From positions 48,179-112,178 of the forward strand of contig NZ_JAGGRI010000038.1 of assembly GCF_018612875.1 (NCBI RefSeq): a stretch of 64,000 nt of DNA, read 5' to 3'. Every line of letters begins with the position of its first letter. Position 1 is the first letter of the stretch. Origin of the DNA: Lysobacter sp. ISL-50 (lineage in GTDB: Bacteria > Pseudomonadota > Gammaproteobacteria > Xanthomonadales > Xanthomonadaceae). Position numbers and translations under genes: made by a program. Shown here one piece after another: positions 29,980 through 39,181 of the stretch. A model generated the notes under the pieces. The model made no database searches. It was given only the letters and a program-made list of their open reading frames with translations, and had not been told where the DNA came from.

Positions 29980-32082
29980 TTACTGCAAGGTCACCGCCAG
30001 ATCGCGATTCGCCGCCGCTTCGTTGCCGCTGTAGTCGCGGGCGGTGACGCGCAAGGTGTAATCGCCCGGCGGCAGTTCGCTGGGCAGCCACAGCCCGGCG
30101 CTCAACTTGCCGTCGCGCACGGTGTTGGTCAGCACGTAGCGGAAGCGGGTGATCGCGCTGCCGTGCACGGTGATGCCGCTGTCGGGCGCGTACACGGTCT
30201 TGGTCGCGTCGGCCTGCGAGGGCAGGCGATTGAATTCGATATTCATGCGCGGGCTTGCATAGCCCGGCAGCGGTTGCCCGGTCGCGTCCAGCCACTGATA
30301 GCCCAGCGCATACAGGCCCAGGCGCCGGCGCGGCAGGTTGTCGTCCACCTGGTCCCAGGCTTCGGCGACGATCTGCAAACCCGACAGAGCGCGCGACACC
30401 AGCACGCGGCCCTTGAGCTTCGTATGCAGCGGCTGCGCCAGCGCGTCCAGCAATTCGATGCGCTGAATGCGTGGCGGGTAGTGGTCGGCGTAGTGGTTGA
30501 AGTCCAGGCTGATCGCGTTGCGCTCGTAACCGGCGGCGCCCAGACTCAGATGCACGTGCGCCATCGCGTTGATGGTGCCCAGCGCATCGCCGGCCTTGAA
30601 GCGGGTGCCGCGCAACAGGCGCATGCGTTCGATCTTGCCGGCGTCGTCGATGATGGGCTGGAACCGCGCCGGGTCGATCGGCTCGCCCTTGGCGGTGCGG
30701 CCGACGCGCATGTGGATGTAGCTGATCTGATCCAGCGCCGCGCCTTCGCCGAGATTGCCGAAGCCCCATGCGCTGGACGGATTGCTGACCTTCGCATCGG
30801 CGATCGCCAGCACCTGCTGGCCGATGTCGCCGCGGATGTCGAGGCCGCCGTGCAGATGGTCGCGGCTTTCGTGTTGGCCGTCGCCGCGCACTTCGCCGAG
30901 CGTGCCGACCACTTCGTGCCAGCCGTCCTGCGGCTGCAACGGCCAGCGTCCGGCGGTGAACGGCAGCGGGTCCTGCGGCGACGGCCCGGCCACGCTGGCG
31001 ATTGGTTGCGCCGCGGCCGGGGCGATGCGGTGCACGCGATAACTCGCCGCGTCGGTCACGTACACCGCGCCGTCGCGATCCAGGGTCATGGCGGCCGGCA
31101 GCGACAGGCGTTGCTCCTGCGCCTGTCCGGTCAGCACCGTCCAGTTGCCGTCGGGGCGGATCTGCAAGGTCAGGCCCGACAGCAGGTCGCCGACGTACAT
31201 CACGCCGTCGTGGGCGATCGCCAGCGCCGACGGCCGATACAGCGGATTGCCGCCTTCGCTGTCCGGCACCAGGGTCAGGGTGATCACGTCGCCGTCGGGC
31301 TCGACCTTGCGCAGCGCCTTGTTGCGCGTGTCGGCGACCCACAGCAGGCCCTGCGCGTCCAGCGCCAGCGCGGTCGGCGTGTCGAAGCGCGCGATCGCCG
31401 CGGCGCCGTCCTGGAATCCGGGCCTGTCGCCGCCGGCCAAGGTGCCGACCGTGCCGTCGGGCTGGATCACGCGGATGCGGTCGTTGTAGGTGTCGGCGAC
31501 GAACACGCGGCCGCGCTGATCCACGGCGACGCCGATCGGCCCGTTGAACTGCGCCTGCGCGCCGGGGCCGTCGCGATAACCGGCGATGCCGGTGCCGGCC
31601 AGCGTGGTGACGGCGCCGAGCTTGGAAATCTTGCGGATCGCATGGTTGCCGGTGTCGGCCACATACAGATTGCCCGCGCTGTCCAGGGCCAGCCCCGACG
31701 GCGTGTTGAACGCCGCGGCGGTGCCGACGCCGTCGGTGAAGCCTTCCCGCGAACCGGCCACCGTCGCCACGCTGCCGTCGGGGCGGATCATGCGGATGCG
31801 ATTGCTGTCGCCGGCATCGCTCAGATACAGCGTGCCGTTGCCGCTGCGCGCCAGCCCGTAGGGATCGGCGAAGCGCGCCTGCGCGGCGGCGCCGTCGCGC
31901 AGGCCGCGCACGCCGTCGCCGGCGACCAGTTCCAGTTGCGCGATCCAGCCGATCGGCGTCGGCGCCGGCGGCGCCGCGACCGTTGCGATCAGGCGGCGGG
32001 TGCCGGGTTCGAACACGAAGGTCGCGGCGAGCGCCGCGGCGGTGAGGCCGGCGGCGAGCCAGATCCAGGTTTTGCGGGTCAT
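29980..32082 (-). CDS. NHL-repeat propeller fused to M23-like peptidase domain
   Basis: A 700-residue secreted or membrane-anchored protein. The N-terminal hydrophobic segment (TWIWLAAGLTAAALAATFVF) serves as signal or anchor. Residues about 55-375 form six NHL-type blades ('FNTPSGLALDSAGNLYVADTGNH' pattern). After this comes an M23/LytM-like region with HLHGGLDIRGD (about 405-415) and AHVHLS (about 508-513), giving the His, Asp and HxH zinc ligands of the family. A C-terminal beta-rich part (about 560-700) ends in an Ig-like strand pattern. M23 enzymes cut peptidoglycan cross-bridges, and a propeller on the same chain is unusual. The M23 region is divergent, so catalysis is not assured; it may bind murein. 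It is monocistronic. Confidence 0.85.
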   Translation of the reverse strand: MTRKTWIWLAAGLTAAALAATFVFEPGTRRLIATVAAPPAPTPIGWIAQLELVAGDGVRGLRDGAAAQARFADPYGLARSGNGTLYLSDAGDSNRIRMIRPDGSVATVAGSREGFTDGVGTAAAFNTPSGLALDSAGNLYVADTGNHAIRKISKLGAVTTLAGTGIAGYRDGPGAQAQFNGPIGVAVDQRGRVFVADTYNDRIRVIQPDGTVGTLAGGDRPGFQDGAAAIARFDTPTALALDAQGLLWVADTRNKALRKVEPDGDVITLTLVPDSEGGNPLYRPSALAIAHDGVMYVGDLLSGLTLQIRPDGNWTVLTGQAQEQRLSLPAAMTLDRDGAVYVTDAASYRVHRIAPAAAQPIASVAGPSPQDPLPFTAGRWPLQPQDGWHEVVGTLGEVRGDGQHESRDHLHGGLDIRGDIGQQVLAIADAKVSNPSSAWGFGNLGEGAALDQISYIHMRVGRTAKGEPIDPARFQPIIDDAGKIERMRLLRGTRFKAGDALGTINAMAHVHLSLGAAGYERNAISLDFNHYADHYPPRIQRIELLDALAQPLHTKLKGRVLVSRALSGLQIVAEAWDQVDDNLPRRRLGLYALGYQWLDATGQPLPGYASPRMNIEFNRLPSQADATKTVYAPDSGITVHGSAITRFRYVLTNTVRDGKLSAGLWLPSELPPGDYTLRVTARDYSGNEAAANRDLAVTLQ

Positions 32083-32245
32083 GCGGTTCCTTGGCGCGTG
32101 GACGGCGCCGTCGCGGCGCTGTCCTCCTGAGCTGGATTCTAAGTCACTCGGTCCGGACGAGCGCCGTCATCGCTGCCGCGCGCCAACGCCGTTACGGCGA
32201 GCGCAAGCGACGCCATCGGTCGCTTGCGCTCGACGCAATGCGAGG

Positions 32246-33142
32246 TCAAGCCGCCGCGCCGCCCCAGGCCGAGTACACCAGCCGCGCCACCTGCGCATGC
32301 ACCGCATCGCGCCCGGCGTCGTCGAGCTTGGCGGTCTGCACATAACTCACGATCAGGATCGGCGCGCGCCCCGGCGGCCAGACGATGCCGACATCGTTGT
32401 TGGCCTCGCCGGCGGTGCCGGTCTTGTCGCCGACCCGCACGCCCGCCGGCAGGCCCGCGCGCAGGCGCTTGTCGCCGGTCTTGTTCGCGATCAGCCACGC
32501 GGTCAGCTGGTCCCTGGACGCCGGCTTCAGCGCATCGCCGAGCAGCAGCGCGCGCATCGTCGCCACTTGCGCCAGCGGCGAGCTGGTGTCGCGCGGATCG
32601 TCGGCCGCGCCGCGGTTGAGCTCGGGCTCGGTGCGATCGCAACGGGTGACGGTGTCGCCGATGTCGCGCAAGAAACGCGTCAGCCCCTGCGGGCCGCCGA
32701 CCAGCGGCAGCAGCAGGTTCGCCGCCGGATTGTCGCTGAGCGTGGTGGTGGCTTCGCACAACTGCGCGACGGTGGCGCTGGAGCCCACCAGCGGCTGGGT
32801 GAACGGCGCGTGCGAGATCATGTCGGCGGCGGTGATCGGAATTTTCCGCTCCAGCGTCAGCTTGCCCAGTTCGACCTGACGCAACACCGCCGCGGCCAGC
32901 AGGTACTTGAACGAGCTGCACATGCGGAAGCGCTCATCGCCGCGCCATTGCATGCGCCGGCCGCTGCCGGTGTCGAGCGCGGCCACGCCGAGGCGGCCGC
33001 CGGTGGGCTTCTCCAGTGCGCGCAGGCGGGCGTTCCAGTCGGGCTCGGGCGCGACCTTGGGCGCGGCGGCGCCGAACGCGGCGCCGGTGCCGGCGGCCAG
33101 CAGCAGGCCGCTGGCGCATTGCAGAAAGTGACGTCGTTGCAT
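32246..33142 (-). CDS. Class A beta-lactamase, Tat-type signal
   Basis: A 298-residue serine beta-lactamase. All class A motifs are present: SSFK (Ser76 nucleophile, Lys79), SDN (136-138), EPELN (Glu172, Asn176), and KTG (240-242). The signal begins MQRRHFLQ, a twin-arginine pattern, followed by a hydrophobic stretch, so export of a folded enzyme to the periplasm is likely. ATG 33142 is used rather than an upstream in-frame ATG at 33301 because the signal starts here and GGAG lies nearby. No ampR-like regulator is adjacent; the divergent neighbour is a membrane protein. Substrate range cannot be read from sequence. Confidence 0.94.
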   Translation of the reverse strand: MQRRHFLQCASGLLLAAGTGAAFGAAAPKVAPEPDWNARLRALEKPTGGRLGVAALDTGSGRRMQWRGDERFRMCSSFKYLLAAAVLRQVELGKLTLERKIPITAADMISHAPFTQPLVGSSATVAQLCEATTTLSDNPAANLLLPLVGGPQGLTRFLRDIGDTVTRCDRTEPELNRGAADDPRDTSSPLAQVATMRALLLGDALKPASRDQLTAWLIANKTGDKRLRAGLPAGVRVGDKTGTAGEANNDVGIVWPPGRAPILIVSYVQTAKLDDAGRDAVHAQVARLVYSAWGGAAA

Positions 33143-33299
33143 CGGGGGATCTCCTTCGGGGCGAGCCTGGATTATTCGCAGCCGCTGCGGCGCCGACAAA
33201 CGAGGATTTCTCGCGGCAGGCAAAAGAAATCCTTGCAGCACCTGCAACCGCGGCGGCGGTGTTCGCATCAACACCTGTGAACATCCTGCGAGCGCCCGC

Positions 33300-34211
33300 A
33301 TGAACGCAAGTACCGCCTGTGTCGTCTACGCCTCTTTGTTCGCCGTGGTCGCAGCGCCGCTGGCGTTCGCGCTGTTCGGCCTGCTGCGCCGCGAACGCGG
33401 GCCGGTGCCGCCGCGCGCGCGCTGGGATTGGCGGCTGTCGCTCAACTCGGGCCTGATGTACGCGTTCAGCTTCAGCCTGATCTTTTTCATCCAGGAATTG
33501 TTCCTGGTGCTGCCCAAGGCGTTGACGCCGGGATTGAAGGCGACGCTGTTCCACAACAATCATCATTGGGACGGCGACAACCCGCTCGCGCATTTGTTCC
33601 AGGGCACCGGCGCATTGGCGATTTTGCTGACGGCGATCGGCTTCAGTCTGTGGTTGAAGCTGCGCCCGCCGCGTTCGGCGACCTTGCGATTGTTCGTGCT
33701 GTGGACCGCCTTCCACGGCTTCTTCCAATCGCTGCCGCAGGTGGTGGTGGGCGCGGTGATTCCGCAGAACGATGTCGGCATGGCCTTCGACTATCTGCAG
33801 TTGAGCGAAGCGACCAAGCTCGTGCTGGCCGGCATCGCGCTGCCGGTCATCGTGATCCTGGCGACGCGGTTCGCCCGGCCGTTGCTGGAGTTCGCCGCGA
33901 ACGCGGGCGATGTCGCCACGCCGCTGCGCCGCAGCGGTTTCATGCTGCGCACCGCGACCTTGCCGGCGTTGCTGGCCTTGCCGGTGATCGTGGCGATGCG
34001 GGTGCCGGGCAGTCTGGATCAGGTCGCGATCGTGCCGGTGGCGGAGTTCGTGATCGGCGTGTTCTGGCTGCAGGCCTATGCCTGGTTCGCCAAGCCGCAA
34101 CGGATCGGGCAGGTCGAATCCGCGCCATCGGCGCTGGGCGCGGCGCTGACGGTGGTGGCGCAGCTGTTGATCTTCCAGTTCGCGTTGCGGCCGGGGATCG
34201 CGTTCTTCTGA
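33300..34211 (+). CDS. Uncharacterised polytopic membrane protein
   Basis: A 303-residue protein with about seven to eight hydrophobic segments. No family is recognised. Noticeable features are FHNNHHWDGDN in a loop near residue 85 (His-rich, outside the membrane) and FHGFFQSLPQVVVGAV near residue 140. It is divergent from the beta-lactamase gene, with start codons 157 bases apart. The His-rich loop might bind a metal, but this is speculative. It has the GC-rich codons of its neighbours, so it looks resident rather than recently acquired. Confidence 0.85.
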   Translation: MNASTACVVYASLFAVVAAPLAFALFGLLRRERGPVPPRARWDWRLSLNSGLMYAFSFSLIFFIQELFLVLPKALTPGLKATLFHNNHHWDGDNPLAHLFQGTGALAILLTAIGFSLWLKLRPPRSATLRLFVLWTAFHGFFQSLPQVVVGAVIPQNDVGMAFDYLQLSEATKLVLAGIALPVIVILATRFARPLLEFAANAGDVATPLRRSGFMLRTATLPALLALPVIVAMRVPGSLDQVAIVPVAEFVIGVFWLQAYAWFAKPQRIGQVESAPSALGAALTVVAQLLIFQFALRPGIAFF

Positions 34212-34226
34212 TCAGGCGATCGGCGT

Positions 34227-35777
34227 CTACTGACCGCAGGCCTCCGCCTTCGCGCCCGCCGCCGGCGTCGCCGCGCGCGCGGGCGCGAACAGCGCCAGGT
34301 TCAGCGCCGCCAGCACCCACACGCCCAGGCCGCCGTACCACAGCACCCAGCCGAAGCCGTGGATCAAGGCCTCGCGCGCTATCTCCGATCCTTGGCCCGG
34401 CAAGTGCAGGGCCTGCGCCGCGCTCAGATCGCCCGCCGCCACCCGTCCCGCCAACGCGCGCAACTGCGCGCCGTCGAGCGCGGCGCCGTACACCGAGCGC
34501 AGATGCGCGGCGATGCCGGCGATCAGGATCAAACCCATCAGCGCGATATTGATCGCCAGCGTGATCAGCCGCGCGCTCATGTCGATGCCCGAGGCCATGC
34601 CGGTGCGCGAGGCCGGCACCGATCCGGTCGTGGTGTTGCTGACCGGCGTATTCGTAAGTCCCAGGCCGCAGCCGGCGAGCAGGGCGCCGGGCAACATCGT
34701 CAACCAACTCGCGTCGGATCGCGCGCTGCCGTAGCGCATCGCCACGAAGCCCAGGCCGATCGCGAACAAGCCCAGCGGAATGATCCAGCCCGGGCGATAG
34801 CGCGCCGACCAGCGCTCGGCCAACGGCGGCATCGCCAGCGTCGGCAAGGTGTAGGCCAGCAGGGCCAGACCGGCGGTGACGGTGTCGTAGCCCAGCGCGC
34901 TCTGGAAATAGATCGGCAGGTAGATCATGAAAGGCCAGAAACTGAAGTTCATGCCGATCGAGCCCATGATCGCGCCGGAAAATTCGCGGATGCGGAACAC
35001 GCCGAAGTCGAACATCGGATGCGGATGGCGTTTTTCCACCCGCACGAACGCGATCAGGCTCAGCGCGGTGAGCGCGAGCACGCCCAGCAGCAGCGGATCG
35101 GCATAGCCCGATTCCGGCGCCTGGGTGATGTAACAAGTCAGCCCGAGCACGCCCAGCGACAAGGTCAGCAGGCCGGCGCGGTCGAGCTTGTGCGATTGCG
35201 CCTCGCGCGATTCCTGCGCGCCCAGCGCGATCAGCACCCAGGTCAGCAGCGCCAGCGGCGCGTGCACCAGGAACACCCAATGCCAGTTCGACAGCGCCAC
35301 GATCGCGCCGCCGATGATCGGCCCGAAGCCCAGCCCGGCGCCGAACACGATGCCGAACACCGCGAACGCGCGGCTGCGTTCGCGGCCTTCGCGGAACTGA
35401 TGCGAGAGGATCGCGAACTGGCTGGTCAGCATCGCACCGCCGGCGAGGCCTTGCAGGAAGCGCCCGCCGATCAGCACCGGCATGCTCTGCGCCCAGCCGC
35501 ACAACAACGAGGTCAGGCCGAAGGCGATCACGCTGATCACGAACACGCGGCGGCGGCCGTAGCGGTCGGCGAGGGTGCCGGCGGCCATCAGCACGGTGGT
35601 GCAGGCGAGGGTGTAGGCGTTCATCACCCACTGCATGTCGCGCAGGTCGCCGTGCAGTTGCTGCTCCAGGGTCGGCAGGATCACCGGCACGCTGGAGATT
35701 TCCAGGCCGAACATCAGCGCGGCCAGGCTGACGGCGGCGAGGGCGAGGGTGTTCCGGGCGGCGGGGGACAAGGTCAT
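34227..35777 (-). CDS. MFS multidrug exporter, DHA2 (14-TM, EmrB/QacA-like)
   Basis: A 516-residue drug:proton antiporter. ATG 35777 with AAGGA eight bases upstream is chosen over an extended start at 35867. Family marks are the N-terminal VPVILPTLEQQLHGDLRDMQWVMNAYTL, motif A GTLADRYGRRRVF, and motif C-like GAGLGFGPIIGGAI. No membrane-fusion partner is next to it, so it acts alone like QacA. It is divergent from a LysR regulator that probably controls it. A copy of the dispersed hairpin repeat sits in the shared upstream region. Confidence 0.93.
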   Translation of the reverse strand: MTLSPAARNTLALAAVSLAALMFGLEISSVPVILPTLEQQLHGDLRDMQWVMNAYTLACTTVLMAAGTLADRYGRRRVFVISVIAFGLTSLLCGWAQSMPVLIGGRFLQGLAGGAMLTSQFAILSHQFREGRERSRAFAVFGIVFGAGLGFGPIIGGAIVALSNWHWVFLVHAPLALLTWVLIALGAQESREAQSHKLDRAGLLTLSLGVLGLTCYITQAPESGYADPLLLGVLALTALSLIAFVRVEKRHPHPMFDFGVFRIREFSGAIMGSIGMNFSFWPFMIYLPIYFQSALGYDTVTAGLALLAYTLPTLAMPPLAERWSARYRPGWIIPLGLFAIGLGFVAMRYGSARSDASWLTMLPGALLAGCGLGLTNTPVSNTTTGSVPASRTGMASGIDMSARLITLAINIALMGLILIAGIAAHLRSVYGAALDGAQLRALAGRVAAGDLSAAQALHLPGQGSEIAREALIHGFGWVLWYGGLGVWVLAALNLALFAPARAATPAAGAKAEACGQ

Positions 35778-35884
35778 TGCAGCGTCCTTCGTGAAAGCGG
35801 CCGATGGCGAGGCCACGGCGCAGCGTCGCCGCGCACGCCGGGGCGGCGCGGTTCGGGGATTAGGCAAGTGGGAGGGCTGGCGGC

Positions 35885-35985
35885 TCTTGTAGGAGGGGCT
35901 TCAGCCCCGATGCTTTCCGATCAGATACCGATTAAATGCAAGCACTGATCGGAAAGCATCGGGGCTAAAGCCCCTCCCACAACAG
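35885..35985. repeat. Single copy of the GGGGCTTCAGCCCC dispersed inverted repeat
   Basis: Two arms (CTTGTAGGAGGGGCTTCAGC... and its near-exact complement) flank a spacer that itself pairs (TTTCCGATCAG / CTGATCGGAAA). This is the same family as the five tandem copies at 26204-27207, but single and with a different spacer. It lies between the MFS and LysR genes. The rest of this 329-base gap holds only the AT-rich upstream region of the LysR gene (about 36045-36100). Confidence 0.9.
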
Positions 35986-36106
35986 CGGCTTGCTCAGAAG
36001 AGACGAATCGATGGCGACGATTCTGGCCAAACCCGACTCATGAGGGAAATGATTTAATTTTGTAGGGTCTATTAATCGCAATCATCAATCGACGTATGCT
36101 GGCGGC

Positions 36107-36949
36107 ATGGACCTGGACCCGATCCTGCTGCGGACCTTCGTCGCCGTGACCGAATCCGGCGGCTTCACCCGCGCCGCCGAGCGCCTGCACCTGACCCAGT
36201 CCGCGGTCAGTCACCAGATCCGCCGCCTGGAGGAACAACTGGGCTGCTCGCTGCTTCACCGCACCACGCGCCGGCTGACCCTGACCGAGGACGGCGAAGA
36301 CTTCCTGCGCCACGCCGAACAGATCCTGCAATCGCTGGACGCGCTGTCGCGGCGCTTCCAGCCTTCGCCGATCACCGGCGTGGTGCGATTCGGCGTGCCG
36401 GAAAATTTCATCGGCGACCGCCTGCCCAACCTGCTGTGCCAGTTCACCCGCGCGTTTCCGGCAGTGCGCATGGACATCAGCGTGAGCATGAGCATGGACC
36501 TGCGGCAGATGGTCGATGCCGACGAACTCGATCTGGCCGTCGTCGTCGCCTTGCCCGACAGCACCGCCGACACGGTGCTGCGGCGCACGCGCTTCGTCTG
36601 GGTCGCGTCGGAGACCTTCGACGTCGCCCCCGGCCGCTCGCTGCCGTTCGCGTTTTTCCCCTCGCCGTGCATCAACCGCCAGATCGGCGTGTCCGCGCTC
36701 GATGGCACCGACGTGGAGTGGCACGTGATGTTCACCTCGCCGAGCCCGCAAGGCTTGAACGCGGCGATCTCCGCCGGCCTGGGCATCACCGTGATGATCG
36801 AGGACGACGTCCTGCCCGGCATGCGCATCGTCGACGGCCAATACGGCCTGCCGTCGCTTCCGCCGGCCGAATTCGTGCTGCTGCGCCGGCCGGGCGGATG
36901 CACGCCGGCGGTGGCGGAGTTCGGCAAGTTGGTGTTGGAGTTGCCGTAG
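36107..36949 (+). CDS. LysR-family transcriptional regulator
   Basis: A 280-residue LTTR. The winged HTH is at residues 1-60 (LRTFVAVTESGGFTRAAERLHLTQSAVSHQIRRLEEQLG), followed by a linker helix and a periplasmic-binding-like effector domain (GVVRFGVPENFIGDRLP...). It is divergent from the DHA2 exporter gene, the usual arrangement for an LTTR and its target, so it probably senses a compound handled by that exporter. The upstream AT-rich stretch (ATTAATCGCAATCATCAAT) contains the T-N11-A type symmetry that such proteins bind. Confidence 0.92.
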   Translation: MDLDPILLRTFVAVTESGGFTRAAERLHLTQSAVSHQIRRLEEQLGCSLLHRTTRRLTLTEDGEDFLRHAEQILQSLDALSRRFQPSPITGVVRFGVPENFIGDRLPNLLCQFTRAFPAVRMDISVSMSMDLRQMVDADELDLAVVVALPDSTADTVLRRTRFVWVASETFDVAPGRSLPFAFFPSPCINRQIGVSALDGTDVEWHVMFTSPSPQGLNAAISAGLGITVMIEDDVLPGMRIVDGQYGLPSLPPAEFVLLRRPGGCTPAVAEFGKLVLELP

Positions 36950-37132
36950 GCGCGGTTGCGTTCCGCGCCATGTCCGGCCATGCGGCTTACGCCGGCGCGG
37001 CATCTTCGCAAGGCGCCTGATTCGAACTTGCGGCGTATCCGGTCGCGCGTATTCGATCTTCCGCGGGTCGCCTTTGCCGGCGCGCCTCCTGGCTGATCTG
37101 CGCGCTCTTGGCGAACCTGCATGAAACAATGA

Positions 37133-37149
37133 AGCCGCAAGATGCGGCT
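37133..37149 (-). terminator. Hairpin downstream of the protease operon
   Basis: On the - strand, AGCCGCA-TCT-TGCGGCT is followed by TCATTGTTTCATG, a modest T-rich tail, 31 bases after the protease stop. It fits an intrinsic terminator and also faces the convergent LysR gene. Confidence 0.55.
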
Positions 37150-37179
37150 CCATTGCCAAAACTGATCAGGTGTTCTTGG

Positions 37180-38715
37180 TCAGGGAACGATCTCGATCTT
37201 TGGCCGACCAGTAGCGCGTCGGGATTTCGCAACGACTCCGGGATTGGCTGTGCAGGTACTCGTGTGCTCGACGGCGTTAGATTCCACGCCATCAGCGCCC
37301 TTCAACGTCGTCTTCCAACGAAAGGTAGCCGTTGGGCTAGAAGCAGAGCATAGGAAGTTGAAGGTCAATGGCGACGCAGTCGCGCTCTGATAAGTCGCAT
37401 CGTAGTCGCTGCAGCTCCAGCCGGAGGGGCATGAAACTATCGCTGTATGCCGCAACACTGGGAAGTGAGTGTATCCCGTAAAAAATACCTTCGCCGGGAT
37501 GTTCACATTCTGCGGCCCTGCGACGTTGGGGATGCTGGAAATAGCAAAGGGCGCCGTCACCACCGACAGGCCAAGTATCGAAAGGCGCTCAATGGGCATG
37601 TAATACAAATCGTTGCGAGTCGGTGTGCCAGAGCCACCGCGGCCATGGACTATGCCATAGGCGGCATTGGTCCCAAATACAGGTCCACCGCTATCGCCGA
37701 CTTCATTCATGACTTTGTTTTGAGCGTTATGAACTCGGATGTAGCTGCCGATTTCGCCGTTGTACATGGCTTGAGCATTCTTGTCTGCGATTTCTCCGCA
37801 TGTGTACCGTGTAGTGATCCCGCTCTTGCAAACGGTAGTCCCCACCGGGAGAGTAGTTGAGTCAGGGGCGCTGGTTATCGACATGGTGACCACGGGTCCG
37901 CCTGGGATGCGGATCTGGTTCGGTTGCGTTCGTCGAACCCCGCTAGAGGATTGCGTGTGCCACTGGAGATCATACGACCCTTTGTCCATCTCGGTGACGT
38001 GAATCAACGGGACAGAGAGGCCGGTCATGTAGGTGGCGGCGTTGTCGCAGTGACCCGCTGTAACGAGGCCAAGTATCTTCACGGAGTTGACAACATTGAA
38101 TCCGGCCGTGCAGCGGAGATTAGCGCCATCGAGTTGTCCGCCACCAACAATGTCGGCTGTTGGCTCGATAAAGCCTTCGGCTCGGTGCAACCTGAGGAAA
38201 TCTTTCGTTGACTTGAATCCGGCAAGTTGAGCAGATATGGCAGTCGGGTCACGAACGAACATGTCAATGGCCGAAGCGCTTAGATCCAAGCCTGATTGGA
38301 ACTCGGTTTTAGAACTCGCGAGCTGTTCCCCTAACTCGTCCTGTGCACTCAACAAAAATTCGAGCGAATACGGCGCAGTCTCCGCAACGAAGATAGAGTC
38401 AGAGGTATAGCGCGCGAGCTGTGCCTGGGCATCCTTGGTAAATCTCACCACGACCCTGTATGAGGGTTCGTGTTCGATGTAAAGGCCGGCGAAGGTGTCA
38501 GGAAGCTCCCGCTGTAGCCGTTTATCCAGTTGCCCTATGTAGGGCACTCGCGCGAGTCGCCTTTTTGCTTCGACAAGAGAAACCCCGTGCATCTGCGCAT
38601 ATGACACAGCGATAGGATCGCCGTCGCTCGCGTTAGCGATGCTCGCTGCGCACAACAGAGCTGTGAGCAAGAGTGCTTTTTGGGGCGCTGCAACCTTTTT
38701 GTGCGTGATTTCCAT
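37180..38715 (-). CDS. Secreted trypsin-fold serine protease with propeptide
   Basis: A 511-residue preproprotein. It has a signal peptide at about 1-29 (MEITHKKVAAPQKALLLTA...), a propeptide of about 150 residues, then an S1-fold protease domain with TAGHC (His), SYDLQWH (Asp) and VGDSGGPVF (Ser). A C-terminal domain of about 120 residues carries several Cys. The layout is like alpha-lytic/streptogrisin-type enzymes of Lysobacter and actinomycetes, though the prodomain is not clearly theirs. ATG 38715 is chosen for its signal peptide and a GGAGA site. The gene is AT-richer with more relaxed third positions than the surrounding genes, suggesting a different history. It lies 19 bases after a small secreted-protein gene on the same strand. 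Confidence 0.88.
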   Translation of the reverse strand: MEITHKKVAAPQKALLLTALLCAASIANASDGDPIAVSYAQMHGVSLVEAKRRLARVPYIGQLDKRLQRELPDTFAGLYIEHEPSYRVVVRFTKDAQAQLARYTSDSIFVAETAPYSLEFLLSAQDELGEQLASSKTEFQSGLDLSASAIDMFVRDPTAISAQLAGFKSTKDFLRLHRAEGFIEPTADIVGGGQLDGANLRCTAGFNVVNSVKILGLVTAGHCDNAATYMTGLSVPLIHVTEMDKGSYDLQWHTQSSSGVRRTQPNQIRIPGGPVVTMSITSAPDSTTLPVGTTVCKSGITTRYTCGEIADKNAQAMYNGEIGSYIRVHNAQNKVMNEVGDSGGPVFGTNAAYGIVHGRGGSGTPTRNDLYYMPIERLSILGLSVVTAPFAISSIPNVAGPQNVNIPAKVFFTGYTHFPVLRHTAIVSCPSGWSCSDYDATYQSATASPLTFNFLCSASSPTATFRWKTTLKGADGVESNAVEHTSTCTANPGVVAKSRRATGRPKIEIVP

Positions 38716-38734
38716 TAGAAAACATCTCCATATG

Positions 38735-39181
38735 TTAGTCAGGGAACTCCACGAAAGCGATTTCCCCGTCACAACCAGCAGGTGCTGGCGTTTCCAATAT
38801 ATCTGTCGGCAGCGATCGGGTTCCGCCACCGCCGAATACCGCGTTGACTCCGAACTTCAATGATTTCCCAGTCAGCGTATCGATTACGCCAGTTGCCACG
38901 CTTTTGGGGCTGAGCAAACGATAAGTTGATGGCCAGACCGTCAGTACGGGAAGCTTGCTTTTCTTTGAAATTAAATAGACGCAGCCATTGCGTATCTGCA
39001 ATCTGCCTTCCAGTCGCGCCGTCAGTGAGACGGCGTTCGGGTCCGGTTTTAGGCGGACTAGGGTCACATGCTCTTGAGTTGGACCATCACTCGCGTGGGC
39101 GGAAGGTGCCGCAAGCACAAAAGAAAAAGTAAAAAGGCCGGTAGAAAGCACCGAGTTGAGCAATCTCAAGCGCAAGCGCAT
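38735..39181 (-). CDS. Small secreted protein cotranscribed with the serine protease
   Basis: A 148-residue protein with a signal peptide ending near SAHA. The mature part of about 118 residues has two Cys (NGC, AGCD), a basic segment, and no recognised domain. It is encoded immediately upstream of the protease and has the same AT-richer composition, so the two probably form a functional pair, for example an inhibitor, chaperone or substrate-binding partner. That role is inferred from position only. Confidence 0.75.
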   Translation of the reverse strand: MRLRLRLLNSVLSTGLFTFSFVLAAPSAHASDGPTQEHVTLVRLKPDPNAVSLTARLEGRLQIRNGCVYLISKKSKLPVLTVWPSTYRLLSPKSVATGVIDTLTGKSLKFGVNAVFGGGGTRSLPTDILETPAPAGCDGEIAFVEFPD

